In this document: piece after piece, positions 29,334 through 38,939 of the stretch
Position numbering within the stretch: position 1 is the stretch's first letter
Layout of the letters: every line of letters starts with the position of its first letter
NCBI RefSeq assembly: GCF_020991325.1
Contig: NZ_JAJMLX010000007.1
Coordinates: 1 to 43,655 of the forward strand
Length of the DNA: 43,655 nucleotides
Direction: 5' to 3'
Source of the DNA: Bordetella petrii
Lineage (GTDB): Bacteria > Pseudomonadota > Gammaproteobacteria > Burkholderiales > Burkholderiaceae_B
Position numbers and translations under genes: made by a program
Notes under the pieces: generated by a model
What the model saw: only the letters and a program-made list of their open reading frames with translations
Databases searched by the model: none
What the model was told of the DNA's origin: nothing

Positions 29334-29605
29334 AAGTGCCAAGGCTGCAGAGGATGGAGCGCCTTCCATACGGATGCCCTTGAAGGCGCACCAACTCCAG
29401 CATGGCTGGGCAACTAGTCCACGACAAGCCCTGGGCTCCTTAACATGCTGCCATGGATTCATAGCGAATCCACGAGGCCTCATTGGTAGCTTTCGCACGC
29501 CGAATGGGTGTCGATATTAGATACACCCGTGATTCAACACATGCGCCTCTGCTTTGCTGACGTCAAGGAAGCCACCACGGCTTCACTATGCTGATTAAAA
29601 GGCGC

Positions 29606-30478
29606 CTAATTTCGCCCATGCCAAGGAATTGCGCGAGCCATCAAATGCCGCATCAATAAGTCGAAGGTTAGAGCGAACAAACCGATCACGGCAATGCCCA
29701 TGATTACTGTATCGCTTGCCAAGAACTGGGCAGCGTTCAACACCATGAAACCTAGCCCTCGATCTGCCGCGACCATCTCTGCCGCCACCAATGTAGTCCA
29801 GCCCACGCCTATGCCGATGCGCATGCCAGTAAAAATATCTGGCAAGGCCGCTTTCAAAATGACGTATAAAACGATCTGCGGCGAACTTCCCCCCATTGAG
29901 TAGGCCGCGTGTATTTGCTCAATCGAAACTGATCGCACACCTGCACGCGCTGCTATCGCCATCGGAGCAAAGATCGCCAAATAAATGAGCAGAATCTTGG
30001 GGAACTCTCCTATTCCAAACCAAATAATAATGATGGGAAGATACGCTAAAGGAGGTAGCGGGCGATAAAACTCAATTATAGGATCGAAAAAACCGCGCAT
30101 ATAACGGTTCACGCCCATCAGAATGCCGACAGGAATTGCGGTGGCGCATGCCAAAAAAAATGCGCCAAACACTCGTATTAAACTCGCCTTTGCGTGCTCC
30201 AGCAGTGTAGATCCAGCTATTCCGTCAGTCATCGCAACTACCAACTTCTTGCCTACGGCTGCGGGCGATGGCAGAAAAAGAGGCTTTACCCACCCCATAG
30301 AAGTCGCCAGGATCCAAAGCCCTACCAGTATTGCGACCGTAATGATGCTGATATGTTCGCTGCGCCCTGAGCCAGGAGACCCATAAGCAGCGCCAGCCGT
30401 AGTTTTTTCTCGTTTCAAGAGCGGCCAGAACTTAGGCATTACGCGCCTCGATGCAACTGCTTCCTCGCTCATCTCCAT
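29606..30478 (-). CDS. tauC: Sulfonate/taurine-type ABC transporter permease
   Basis: A 290-residue inner-membrane permease of the TauC/SsuC family. About six hydrophobic spans are visible, with the EAA-loop region [28 protein letters not shown]. The C-terminal [19 protein letters not shown] is characteristic of this subfamily. The ATG at 30478 overlaps the ATPase gene by 47 bases; ATG 30439, with an upstream GAGG, is an alternative. It is the last gene of the operon. Confidence 0.88.
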   Translation of the reverse strand: MEMSEEAVASRRVMPKFWPLLKREKTTAGAAYGSPGSGRSEHISIITVAILVGLWILATSMGWVKPLFLPSPAAVGKKLVVAMTDGIAGSTLLEHAKASLIRVFGAFFLACATAIPVGILMGVNRYMRGFFDPIIEFYRPLPPLAYLPIIIIWFGIGEFPKILLIYLAIFAPMAIAARAGVRSVSIEQIHAAYSMGGSSPQIVLYVILKAALPDIFTGMRIGIGVGWTTLVAAEMVAADRGLGFMVLNAAQFLASDTVIMGIAVIGLFALTFDLLMRHLMARAIPWHGRN

Positions 30479-31277
30479 AAATTATACTGAGTATGCGTTC
30501 TCGCATAGCAATAAAACTCGAGCTTGATTTGATACCGCGACTGTCGCGATTTTCAAGATAATCACGATTGAAATTTAACTCAAATGTATGAGTGATGCGA
30601 CCAGGTCGTGGTGACATTACGATCAGCCTGGAACCGAGGAATAACGCCTCTTCGACACTATGGGTAATAAAGAAGAACATTTTCTCGGTTTGGTGCCAAA
30701 TACGCAGTAGTAGTTCCTGGATGGTCTCACGCGTCAGAGCATCAAGTGCCGCCATGGGCTCATCCATCAGCAGCATGGCCGGATCGCAGGTCAGGGCGCG
30801 AGCAATACCAACACGCTGCTGCATTCCGCCAGAAAGTTGATAGATCATATGTTGGTGAAAGTCCTGTAGGCCTACTAGTTCCAAGTTCTCCATAGCTCGC
30901 GCGCGGCGGTGGGCGCGAGGGACCCCCTGCAGTTTGAGACCAAACTCGGTGTTATCCAGCACGTTTAGCCAAGGTAGCAATGCATGCTTCTGGAAAACAA
31001 CGCCACGGTCCGCACCCGGGCCTTGGATAGGTTGGCCGGCCAACGTAATTCGCCCCTGCGATGGAGATAAAAACCCAGCCAACAAATTGAGCAGCGTCGT
31101 CTTGCCGCAGCCGGATGCTCCCAACGCGACCACAAACTCTCCCGGCTCTATATTGAGATTGACCCCCTGCAATGCCACGACAGGCTCACTGTCATGAACG
31201 CCCGGGTACGTAACGCCAACGTCTTCGGCACGCAGCGTCCGGATATTGGGTGGGCTGATAGTCGACGACATGTTCAT
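30432..31277 (-). CDS. tauB: Sulfonate/taurine-type ABC transporter ATPase
   Basis: A TauB/SsuB-like ATPase: Walker [11 protein letters not shown]-loop [14 protein letters not shown], signature [15 protein letters not shown], Walker [12 protein letters not shown] and switch FITHSVEEA. The start is taken at ATG 31277; an ATG at 31343 would overlap the binding-protein gene by 32 bases. It powers uptake by the neighbouring permease. Confidence 0.9.
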   Translation of the reverse strand: MNMSSTISPPNIRTLRAEDVGVTYPGVHDSEPVVALQGVNLNIEPGEFVVALGASGCGKTTLLNLLAGFLSPSQGRITLAGQPIQGPGADRGVVFQKHALLPWLNVLDNTEFGLKLQGVPRAHRRARAMENLELVGLQDFHQHMIYQLSGGMQQRVGIARALTCDPAMLLMDEPMAALDALTRETIQELLLRIWHQTEKMFFFITHSVEEALFLGSRLIVMSPRPGRITHTFELNFNRDYLENRDSRGIKSSSSFIAMRERILSIIYGDERGSSCIEARNA

Positions 31278-31311
31278 ATGTGGTTTCTGGGGCCTGAAGA
31301 GCGGGTGGCCA

Positions 31312-32343
31312 TCATTGCGCAACAGCTTGCGCATAGCTGGCATTCACGTGCTTTATATAGTCCGGTAGCGTCGAGTCGATTTGCTTCTGTTCTTTCAAGA
31401 ACTGTGCATTAGCAACAAGCGCCTTGGCAGCGCCGGACTCTTTCCCACTTCCCAACCACTGGGGGGAGATCTGCTCCTCTGCAGTGGGGAAACCAAGCAG
31501 CTTCAAAGCTTGGACGATATCGTCAGGTTTTCCACCAATCAATTTGACCATGCCCTGCACCTGCGGCGAATCAGGAGTCCAGTCCGCACCATGAGCCCGA
31601 TACTCAGCATATGCTTCTGCGAGCACCCGCGTGAAAGCTGCCATGAACTCAGGATTCTTTTGGGCCCATGCCTTGTCAACTACTAAACCATCAAAAGTCG
31701 GCACGCTGGCTTTGCCAATCGATTCCGAGTCTGCGATCGTCTTACCCGACGCCTGCAATTCGACCAAGGCTGGAGGCCATACGTAAGCAGCATCAATGTC
31801 ACCACGCTGCCATGCAGCCACGATCTGAGGCGGCTGCATATTCAAGATGCGCAGTTCACGGGGATCAATCCCCCACAGTCTATTCAAAGCCACCAATAGA
31901 TGAAAATGCGAGGTGGAAACGAATGGCGTGGCCACGCGCTTACCCTTCAAGTCCTGAGGATTATTAATTCCAGATCCGTTGCGGGCCACCAAAGCCTCGG
32001 ATTGGCCGATATCGTCCAGAATCCAGAACAACTCCATATCCACCCCGCGCGTGGCAGCGGCAGTGATGCCGGTGGATCCGAGCACGCCCACCGGCACTCG
32101 CCCAGAGGCAAGCGCTGTCGAAATATCACCTGCGGAGGAGAACTGGCGCCAGTCCACCTCGTAACCAGCCTGCCTCAATGCTTTGTCGAAGCTGCCATCC
32201 GCAATAGCAGAGAGAAACGGGCCTACGATCAACTGGTAACCCACAACCAATTTAGTCTGAGCGTGGGCAGTACACGCCATTAGCAACGAAAACACTAAAC
32301 CGGCAAGCGTGCAGAAACGGACAAGATGAGACTTCAGTGGCAT
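31312..32343 (-). CDS. tauA: Taurine/sulfonate ABC transporter periplasmic binding protein
   Basis: A 343-residue periplasmic protein with a Sec signal ([20 protein letters not shown]) and a TauA-like mature part: [55 protein letters not shown] and [28 protein letters not shown]. It is first in a three-gene operon (tauA-tauB-tauC order). No TauD dioxygenase or other desulfonating enzyme is in the window, so the true substrate could be another sulfonate. Confidence 0.92.
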   Translation of the reverse strand: MPLKSHLVRFCTLAGLVFSLLMACTAHAQTKLVVGYQLIVGPFLSAIADGSFDKALRQAGYEVDWRQFSSAGDISTALASGRVPVGVLGSTGITAAATRGVDMELFWILDDIGQSEALVARNGSGINNPQDLKGKRVATPFVSTSHFHLLVALNRLWGIDPRELRILNMQPPQIVAAWQRGDIDAAYVWPPALVELQASGKTIADSESIGKASVPTFDGLVVDKAWAQKNPEFMAAFTRVLAEAYAEYRAHGADWTPDSPQVQGMVKLIGGKPDDIVQALKLLGFPTAEEQISPQWLGSGKESGAAKALVANAQFLKEQKQIDSTLPDYIKHVNASYAQAVAQ

Positions 32344-33295
32344 GACAAGCTCCTTGAATGGCGGCGCGCGGGCAATGCTAACAGACCTGGACTCGACTAT
32401 TCGTAACCAGTTCTCCCAATTGGCAGTGAACCTAAAGCAATTTACGCGACCGTCGTCTAAACACCTTCAATAGTTACCGCCAACGCTCCTGCAGATCACT
32501 ACCCACCCCAGACTGCAAGCCGCTCTCCGAATGGCTATTCAGCAACTTTGCGCCAATGGGTCGACCGACCCTTGATCTCTGCCGGATATCGGTAATAACG
32601 GGTTGGTGGTGAGGATGCGCGCCGACTGCCATTTCGTCTTCATGGTCAGTGGTGTAAGTGGCGGCGGGATGCCTGCATTAAGCCCCAAAGAAAGGCTGCT
32701 AAGCCTCAGATGAGTTACGAATCATGCCAACCAGCCAACACCAGGATGGCATGTAGCCTGGCAACATCTGTGCCAAAAGCACGAAATCATCACATCAAAA
32801 TGAATCAAATAAATTTAAAATATCTCAAATGTTACAACAGCCAATCGACACTGAAACACACACAAGACCAAAAGCAGCTCACTTTTCACACTATATTGAA
32901 ATTTATAGAGATATTTTGAGCCTTATCCCTTAACAAATAAAAATAATTTGAAATTAACATCTCAATATCTTCCTATAGCCTTCGTCGCAGTAACTCCATT
33001 TCGGATTGTGTGAGTGGCAGTTACCTGCAGGACCGTTCCGCCCTGCATGACAGCAAGCTTTCCATATGGGAGAAAGATGATGTCGCCGCCCTCCTAGCGC
33101 GCCCGTAGCCCGTCTCTCGACCGCAGCGCGCCCCCTACAGATCCTATCTTGATTGCCATCTCACAGCATGGCAGCGGGACAGCCTGCGCCCTCGAGCAAC
33201 TCACATGTTGCGGGTATTGCACAATTTATTTCAGTGCATGCAGGCCTCCATGCCCTACCCGCCTCGGATAACGAAAGAAACCCTAGAGGTGCTTC
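32344..33295. other. Long non-coding region
   Basis: 952 bases without a convincing gene. The left third must hold the tau operon promoter. An AT-rich stretch (about 32770-32990) follows, then a GC-rich stretch up to the AGAGGT ribosome site of the Hint gene at 33286-33291. Short open frames exist (for example 32710-32919) but lack ribosome sites and sensible composition. It marks the return from accessory to core-like composition. Confidence 0.6.
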
Positions 33296-34903
33296 ATGGC
33301 AACAATCAATCTTGGCATCGGCAATGCGACCCAGACTGTCGATCAGGGAACCTATGAAGGCGACTCGTTGACAGTAAACGTCAACCTGATCAACAGCTCG
33401 ACGTTGAATGTCACCAACACGGGCGGCTCTACCGACGTCCTGGAAATCAACCAGACGCTGGGCTTGGGTATCGCTGGCAACCACACCATCAACGTGGGAG
33501 AAAACGCCAGTGTAGAACTCACAGGCCTGGCTGGCGTCAGTGCGCTGACCACGTTCAATTACAACCTGGCGGAAGGCGCCAGCATGGAGATGACGCCTGC
33601 GTTCCTGAACGTGGGCCTGTTGAACACCGTTAACGTCAACATGGATGGCGACGGCAGTTCCACGCTGATTTTCGACGCCACCGGTGTCAACCTGGACGTC
33701 TCCACGCCGCCGAATATCACGGGCATTACCGAAGGCGACCAGATTCAGGTTATTGGGGCCACTGGCGGCTCGTATGTAGGCGACGAATTGGTGTTCACGA
33801 ACGACCTCGGCGTCGTGGTGGGCCGGTTCGGAGCCGAAGGCCTGGATCCAGCCCTGGTCACGTTCGAAGGCGGCAACATGACCTACGCCTGCTACCTGAA
33901 AGGCACGCACATTGCCACGCCGGACGGGGAAACCAAGGTGGAAGACCTGAAAGCGGGCGACAAGGTGCTGACGGCAAGCGGCGGCGTGGCCACGGTGAAG
34001 TGGCTGGGCTATCGCACGCTGCGCAAGTCGCGCATTCCGGCCAAGGACGCCATCCGCGCCTTCCCGGTGGTGATCCAGAAGGGTGCCTTCGCGCAGAACG
34101 TGCCGTTTCGTGACCTGACCCTGTCGCCGGGGCACCACGTGTTCTTCGACGGCAAGCTGGTGCCGGCCATGCTGCTGGTGAATGGCAAGACCATTACGCA
34201 GGACTTCGCGCGCCCGGTGTTCGAATACTTCCACGTAGAGCTGGAAAGCTTCGACATCCTGCTGGCCGAAGGCGTGCCGGCCGAGTCGTATGTGGATACG
34301 GGCAACCGCTCCATGTTCCAGAATGCGGCCAGCGTGGCCATGCACCCCGACTTCGGGCCGGCCGAAGGACGGCCGCAGGTCGAAGGCATCGAGGTGCTGC
34401 GCTCGGGCCCCGTGCTCGAGGCGCTGCGCAAGCATCTGCTGAAGCGCGCCGAGACGCTGACCCAGTCGATGCGTGTGCAAGAGCCGGATCTGCGCGTAGA
34501 GGTGAATGGCCAGGAAGTGCGCCCGGAAACGGCCGGCCAGTTGGAAGGCGTGATGCGCTTTGTGTTGCCGGCCGGCGTGCAAGCCAGCGACTTGCGCATT
34601 CTGTCGCGCTCGTCGGTGGTGCGTGACACCACGGCGCATCCGCGCCGCGACCTGCGCCAGGTGGGTGTGGGCCTCGCCCGCATTACCATCGAGGACGAGG
34701 CGGGCCGCCGCGATATCGACCTGCTGGACAGCGGCCTGGCCGGACTGCATCCGGTGCAGGACGTGCACGGTGTGGCCATGCGCTGGACGAACGGCAAGGC
34801 GGTAATTCCCGCCGCGGTGCACGGCGCCCAGGGCCAGGCGGTGCTGGAACTGCATGTGCTGCGCACCTACTCGTACTGGGCGGAGCGCAAGCGCGCGGCT
34901 TGA
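33296..34903 (+). CDS. Hint-domain (hedgehog/intein-like) protein
   Basis: A 535-residue protein. Residues 1-195 are a repetitive, Asn/Thr/Gly-rich beta-solenoid-like region (STLNVTNTGGSTDVLEINQT). Residues ~197-345 are a Hint domain: ACYLKGTHIATPDGETKVEDL, with the nucleophile-type Cys199, GDKVLTASGG, and LTLSPGHHVFFDG with His280/His281 at the usual block B position. The last ~190 residues are unassigned. There is no N-terminal signal peptide; the acidic, Gly/Asn-rich N-terminus recalls type I secreted or surface proteins, but no secretion genes are near. Hint domains can cleave the protein at their N-terminus; whether this one does is not known. A good ribosome site (AGAGGT) precedes the ATG, and a strong terminator follows. 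Confidence 0.88.
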   Translation: MATINLGIGNATQTVDQGTYEGDSLTVNVNLINSSTLNVTNTGGSTDVLEINQTLGLGIAGNHTINVGENASVELTGLAGVSALTTFNYNLAEGASMEMTPAFLNVGLLNTVNVNMDGDGSSTLIFDATGVNLDVSTPPNITGITEGDQIQVIGATGGSYVGDELVFTNDLGVVVGRFGAEGLDPALVTFEGGNMTYACYLKGTHIATPDGETKVEDLKAGDKVLTASGGVATVKWLGYRTLRKSRIPAKDAIRAFPVVIQKGAFAQNVPFRDLTLSPGHHVFFDGKLVPAMLLVNGKTITQDFARPVFEYFHVELESFDILLAEGVPAESYVDTGNRSMFQNAASVAMHPDFGPAEGRPQVEGIEVLRSGPVLEALRKHLLKRAETLTQSMRVQEPDLRVEVNGQEVRPETAGQLEGVMRFVLPAGVQASDLRILSRSSVVRDTTAHPRRDLRQVGVGLARITIEDEAGRRDIDLLDSGLAGLHPVQDVHGVAMRWTNGKAVIPAAVHGAQGQAVLELHVLRTYSYWAERKRAA

Positions 34904-34940
34904 TACGGCCTTTCAAATAGATAGTTCTGTATGTTCTTGC

Positions 34941-34966
34941 AAAGGCGGCTTCGGCCGCCTTTTTTT
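34941..34966. terminator. Rho-independent terminator
   Basis: AAAGGCGGC, a TTCG loop, GCCGCCTTT and a run of seven T. The 9-bp GC-rich stem with a stable tetraloop lies 37 bases after the Hint gene stop. The A-run on the left side makes it usable for the convergent gene too, whose stop codon overlaps its right edge. Confidence 0.93.
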
Positions 34967-36485
34967 ATGGCTGCTGCTTCGCCTGCTGCGCGGCTTGCCG
35001 TAGCCAGGCCGTGGCCAGGTCGCTCAGGGCGATATCGCGCCGTTGGGCATCCGCCTGGTCGCTGTTGGCCCAGATCAGGTACGGGGTGGTGCCGGCGGGT
35101 TCGCCCAGGGCCTGGTAGACGCCGGCCATGATGGGCACGTGGTCGCCAAACACGCACAGGCTGGCTGGCCGGCCCCTGCCCCGCAGCCCGTCGGCCAGCA
35201 TGCCGAACATGGCGTCGGCGTTGCGCAGGTGGCGCGCATACACGACCAGGTCGTCACAACCGGCGGGCAATGCCGCGCGGGTGGTGGCCTGGTGGTCGGC
35301 GTGGCCGGCTTTTTCCCAATGCAGCGGGCCATGGTTTTCCATGGTGATCAGGTGCAGGTAGATGGGCCGAGGGTCGGCATCATTCAACAGGCTTAGGGCT
35401 TTGCGCGCCACTTCGGCGTCGCCGATGTAGGGGCCGGTATTCGGGCTGCCGGTGAAGGCGTCCAGGCTGATGAAGGTGTCGAAGCCCAGCAGCGGCAGGA
35501 TGGTGTCGCGCCGGTAGAAGCCCGGGTGATACGGATGTATGCACACGGTGCGATAGCCCTGCTGGCGCAGGTGGTTGGCCAGTGCCGGCACGCCCTGCCT
35601 GGCCAGGCGGCGGTAGGGTTGGAAGCGGTGTACGCCCAGCGATTCGGCGGGCAGCCCGGTCAGGAATTCGAATTCGCTGCGCACGGTGTTGGCGCCCCAG
35701 GCGGGCACGCTGGTCTGCCCGTACTGCCAGGACTCGGCGCACAGTTTGTCGAAACCGGCCAGCAGCTCGGGGCGCAAGGCTGGGTAGAACGGCCTGGGGT
35801 CGAAGAAGGATTCGCTTTGTACCGAGACCAGGTCGGGCAAGGCAGCGCCGGGCGGGAATACCGGCCACGGGACGGGCGCAAGCGCCGGGGCCAGCCTTTC
35901 GGCGCGGGCGTAGGCCCACAGGCAGGCCAATAGGCCGTGCGCGCGCAGGTCGGCGATGGCGTCGTAGGCCATGGGCCCGGGCCGGGCCCGGCACAGCCAT
36001 GCACCCGCCAGGGCCAGCGCGGCAACCACTGCCAGGTACGCGCCTGCGCTGCCCATCTGGCTGGGCAGGCTGGTTTCGTAGCGAAAGGCGGCAATGCAGG
36101 CCAGCGCGAATACCAGGGGCGGCAGCACGGCCGACCACACGTTCAGGAACGGCAGGTACAGGCGCGGATGGCGGATGGCATCGGTGAAGTACTCGAAGTC
36201 GGCGTAGACGAAGGGTTCGCGCAGGGATTTGTACTTGGCGTTGCTGACCACCACGATGACCAGTTCCAGCGCCAGGGCGTTGATGGCCGCGAACACCGGC
36301 CTTTGGTACAGCAACAGCGTGAAGGCGAAGGCCAGGGTCCAGGTGCCGGTATGGGCGGCCCAGGCGGCGGGCGGCCTGCGCCACGGGGCCGCGGGGCGCG
36401 GCTGCAGCAATGCTTCGACGACCCAGGAAAGCAGCAGCCCGCCCAGGTAGGCGGCGGCCAGCGCGCCGGCCCAGGAATCAGCCAC
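34965..36485 (-). CDS. LtaS-like membrane phosphatase-superfamily protein (phosphoglycerol/phosphoethanolamine transferase type)
   Basis: A 506-residue inner-membrane protein. About five hydrophobic spans lie in residues 1-165, then a periplasmic alkaline-phosphatase-superfamily domain: VSVQSESFFD (Glu225, a metal ligand position), GANTVRSEFEFLTG (Thr267, the probable nucleophile), CIHPYHPGFYRRD, HLITMENHGPLHW, and FGDHVP near the end. This matches LtaS/MdoB-type enzymes that move a phospholipid head group onto a glycan. The start is GTG 36485, overlapping the SDR gene by 8 bases, so the two are coupled. In other capsule loci similar protein pairs lie beside PKS and oxoamine synthase genes; a link to the lipid genes at the left end is inferred. 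Confidence 0.85.
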   Translation of the reverse strand: MADSWAGALAAAYLGGLLLSWVVEALLQPRPAAPWRRPPAAWAAHTGTWTLAFAFTLLLYQRPVFAAINALALELVIVVVSNAKYKSLREPFVYADFEYFTDAIRHPRLYLPFLNVWSAVLPPLVFALACIAAFRYETSLPSQMGSAGAYLAVVAALALAGAWLCRARPGPMAYDAIADLRAHGLLACLWAYARAERLAPALAPVPWPVFPPGAALPDLVSVQSESFFDPRPFYPALRPELLAGFDKLCAESWQYGQTSVPAWGANTVRSEFEFLTGLPAESLGVHRFQPYRRLARQGVPALANHLRQQGYRTVCIHPYHPGFYRRDTILPLLGFDTFISLDAFTGSPNTGPYIGDAEVARKALSLLNDADPRPIYLHLITMENHGPLHWEKAGHADHQATTRAALPAGCDDLVVYARHLRNADAMFGMLADGLRGRGRPASLCVFGDHVPIMAGVYQALGEPAGTTPYLIWANSDQADAQRRDIALSDLATAWLRQAAQQAKQQP

Positions 36486-37272
36486 GATAGCCCAGCCGTT
36501 TCAGTATCCATCCCGACACGGCGGGATGGATGACGGACAGCAGGAAGCACCCCAGGTTCAGCGGAAACGGAAAACTGATGCGCGCCTTGTTGGCGGCCAG
36601 GCCGCGCCGGATGATGCGCGCGGCCTTGTCCGCCTTCCACAGAAAGGGCTTGGGGCCGGGCATGTCGAAGCACATTTGCGATTCCACGTACCCCGGCATG
36701 ATGACGTTGATGTTTACGCCCTCGCCCGCCAGCAGGTCGCGCATGGCTTCGCCATACACTTTCACGGCGGCCTTGCTGGCGCTGTAGCTGGGTGTTTCGG
36801 GCAGGCCGCGCCAGGCGGCCAGCGAACTGACCAAAGCGATTTGCCCGCTGCGCCGCGCGCGCATGGCGGGCAGGCTGGCATGCACGGTAGCCAGTGCGGC
36901 TTTGACGTTTACGTCGAACAGGCCGTGCATGTCGCTCCAGGTTTCCCCCTGCTGCCCGGGGCCGGTATTGATGTTGACGCCCGCATTGGCGATGACCAGG
37001 TCGGGGGCTTCGGTGGCGCCCATTTCGGTCAGCCACTGGATCAAGGCGTCGTGGTCGCGCACGTCCAGTTCATGCAGTACGACGCGCGCGCCCAGTTGGC
37101 CGCAGGCCTGGGCCAGTTCGTCCAGGCGGCCGCGGTTGCGCCCCTGCAGGATCAGCGTGGCCGTGCCGGCGCGGGCGTATTCCAGCGCCAGGGCGCCGCC
37201 TATGCCGCCGGTGGCGCCGGTGATCAGCACGCAGGCGGGCACATGGGAAAAATTTGCGGAAACAGGCGTCAT
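36478..37272 (-). CDS. Short-chain dehydrogenase/reductase
   Basis: A 264-residue classical SDR: nucleotide-binding VLITGATGGIGGALA, NAGVN, Ser in ALVSSLAAWRG, catalytic YSASKAAV and IMPGYVESQM. A hydrophobic C-terminus (NLGCFLLSVIHPAVSGWILKRL) may bind it to the membrane, as in SDRs acting on lipids. The ATG at 37272 is chosen over a GTG at 37326 because the fold begins just after it. It is coupled to the LtaS-like gene downstream. RkpH (Sinorhizobium) and a reductase of the Burkholderia capsule locus are possible counterparts for keto-lipid reduction after the oxoamine synthase step (inference). Confidence 0.87.
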   Translation of the reverse strand: MTPVSANFSHVPACVLITGATGGIGGALALEYARAGTATLILQGRNRGRLDELAQACGQLGARVVLHELDVRDHDALIQWLTEMGATEAPDLVIANAGVNINTGPGQQGETWSDMHGLFDVNVKAALATVHASLPAMRARRSGQIALVSSLAAWRGLPETPSYSASKAAVKVYGEAMRDLLAGEGVNINVIMPGYVESQMCFDMPGPKPFLWKADKAARIIRRGLAANKARISFPFPLNLGCFLLSVIHPAVSGWILKRLGYRG

Positions 37273-37377
37273 GCGGAATAGAACGATGAAGTTGCCGCTG
37301 GCGCTTGGGCACGGCGGAAACGACACCGGCTTCCCGCCAGGGGAAGCCGGTGGAACTGTCGACCGGGGCAGGCGCCC

Positions 37378-37881
37378 TTATTCAAGCAGGCTGCGCAGCA
37401 TCCAGGCGTTCTTTTCGTGGATGTCCATGCGCTGGGTCAGCAGGTCGGCCGTGGGCTGGTCGTTGGCGCCATCGGCTTTGTCGAAGGCGGCGCGGGCCGT
37501 CTTGGAAACGGCTTCGTTGCCCTTGACCAGCAGGCGCACCATTTCCATGGCGTCGGGCACGTCGCCCGGTTCGGCAATGGACGACAGCTTGGCGAATTCG
37601 CGGTACGTGCCGGGGGCATGCACGCCCAGGGCGCGGATGCGCTCGGCGATGTCGTCCAGCGCGGCCCATTCTTCGGAATACTGGGTCATGAACATCTGGT
37701 GCAGCGTGTTGAACAGCGGACCGGTGACGTTCCAGTGGAAATTGTGCGTCATGAGGTACAGCGTGTAGGAATCCGCCAGCACCTTGGAAAGCTCGCCCGC
37801 GATCGCGGTGCGATCTTTGTCGGAAATACCGATGTTGATGCGAACGGCGGTGGCGCCGGCGGCTTTGGACGACTTGGCCAT
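37378..37881 (-). CDS. dps: Dps family DNA-protecting ferritin-like protein
   Basis: A 167-residue Dps. The ferroxidase-site residues occur in HNFHWNVTGPLF (His49), His61 and DDIAERIR (Asp76, Glu80). It oxidises and stores iron as a dodecamer and binds DNA under peroxide stress. It is downstream of oxyR on the same strand (58 bases) and likely under OxyR control, as in relatives. Confidence 0.95.
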   Translation of the reverse strand: MAKSSKAAGATAVRINIGISDKDRTAIAGELSKVLADSYTLYLMTHNFHWNVTGPLFNTLHQMFMTQYSEEWAALDDIAERIRALGVHAPGTYREFAKLSSIAEPGDVPDAMEMVRLLVKGNEAVSKTARAAFDKADGANDQPTADLLTQRMDIHEKNAWMLRSLLE

Positions 37882-37939
37882 GTAGTGCTCCTTTATCTAA
37901 GGACAGGGACTGAGGAAGAATACCACTGAAGAGATTCGC

Positions 37940-38884
37940 TTATGCGGTAGCCGCTTCGTTGGCCAGCATCTTTACGCCCGGCAGATCGCATTCGTACACG
38001 GCCTGGGCCAGGGCTTCGATGGCGGCCAGGCGCGGGAAGCTGCGGCGCCACGCCAACACCACGCGGCGTTCGGGCGGATGGCCTTCGAACGGCAGGTAGC
38101 GCAGCAGCGCCTTGGGCTGCGGGGTTTCGGGAATGGCGGTGACGGGCAGCACGGTGACGCCGATGCCGGCGGCCACCATGTGGCGTATGGTTTCCAGCGA
38201 CGAGCCTTCGAAGGTGCGCTGGATGCCGTCGCTGGCCGCGGAAAAGCGCGACAGCTCGGGACAGACTTCCAGCACCTGGTCGCGGAAGCAATGGCCGGTG
38301 CCCAGCAGCAGCATGGTCTGCTGCTTCAGGTCTTCGGAACTGATGGCTTCGCGGCCGGCCCATTCGTGGTCGCGGGGCACGGCCACGACGAAGGGTTCGT
38401 CGTATAGCGGCTGGGTGACCAGCCCGGCTTCGGGCAACGGCAAGGCCATGATGGCGCAGTCGATTTCGCCCTGGCGCAGCAGTTCCACCAGGCGCAGGGT
38501 GAAATTTTCCTGCAGCAGCAGCGGCATTTGCGGGGTACGGGCAATTTGCAGGGGCACCAGGCGCGGCAGCAGGTAGGGGCCGATGGTATGGATGACGCCC
38601 ACGCGCAGCGGCCCGGCCAGCGGGTCGTGGCCCTGGCGGGCGATTTCCTTGATGCTGGCGCTTTCTTCCAGCACCTTCTGCGCCTGCGTGACGATGCGCT
38701 GGCCGATGGCGGTTACGCCCACTTCGGCGCCGCCCCGTTCAAACAGCGTGACCCCCAATTCGTCTTCCAGTTTGCGGATGGCCACCGATAGCGTGGGCTG
38801 GCTGACGAAGCAGGCTTCGGCGGCACGCCCGAAATGCCGCTCGCGCGCTACCGCAACGATGTATTTGAGTTCGGTCAGAGTCAT
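37940..38884 (-). CDS. oxyR: Hydrogen-peroxide sensor OxyR (LysR family)
   Basis: A 314-residue regulator, canonical start MTLTELKYIVAVARE at 38884 (a 16-codon upstream extension is rejected). The winged-helix domain covers residues 1-60. The redox cysteines are at residues 199 and 208 (GTGHCFRDQVLEVC), the same numbers as in E. coli OxyR. It activates peroxide-defence genes. It lies between recG and dps. Confidence 0.97.
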   Translation of the reverse strand: MTLTELKYIVAVARERHFGRAAEACFVSQPTLSVAIRKLEDELGVTLFERGGAEVGVTAIGQRIVTQAQKVLEESASIKEIARQGHDPLAGPLRVGVIHTIGPYLLPRLVPLQIARTPQMPLLLQENFTLRLVELLRQGEIDCAIMALPLPEAGLVTQPLYDEPFVVAVPRDHEWAGREAISSEDLKQQTMLLLGTGHCFRDQVLEVCPELSRFSAASDGIQRTFEGSSLETIRHMVAAGIGVTVLPVTAIPETPQPKALLRYLPFEGHPPERRVVLAWRRSFPRLAAIEALAQAVYECDLPGVKMLANEAATA

Positions 38885-38939
38885 GGCAATGCGTACCTTG
38901 TATGGAACGAGCTTTGACGACGGGAAAGACAATTAGGTT

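Noticed and set aside
29215-29520. 101-codon open frame overlapping the small gene
   Set aside because: Overlaps the better-initiated gene at 29112-29333 out of frame; Cys/Arg/Trp-rich like a chance frame.
29334-29605. tRNA or attachment site flanking the tau genes
   Set aside because: No cloverleaf or direct repeat could be drawn; only a loose GGGTGT/ACACCC inverted repeat (29506-29528).
32710-32919. 69-codon open frame in the non-coding region
   Set aside because: No ribosome site, composition like random AT-rich DNA, no recognisable protein features.
33161-34855. 564-codon open frame antisense to the Hint gene
   Set aside because: It is His/Arg/Gln-rich low-complexity translation produced by GC-rich codon use on the other strand; no ribosome site and no family features, while the plus strand carries clear Hint motifs.
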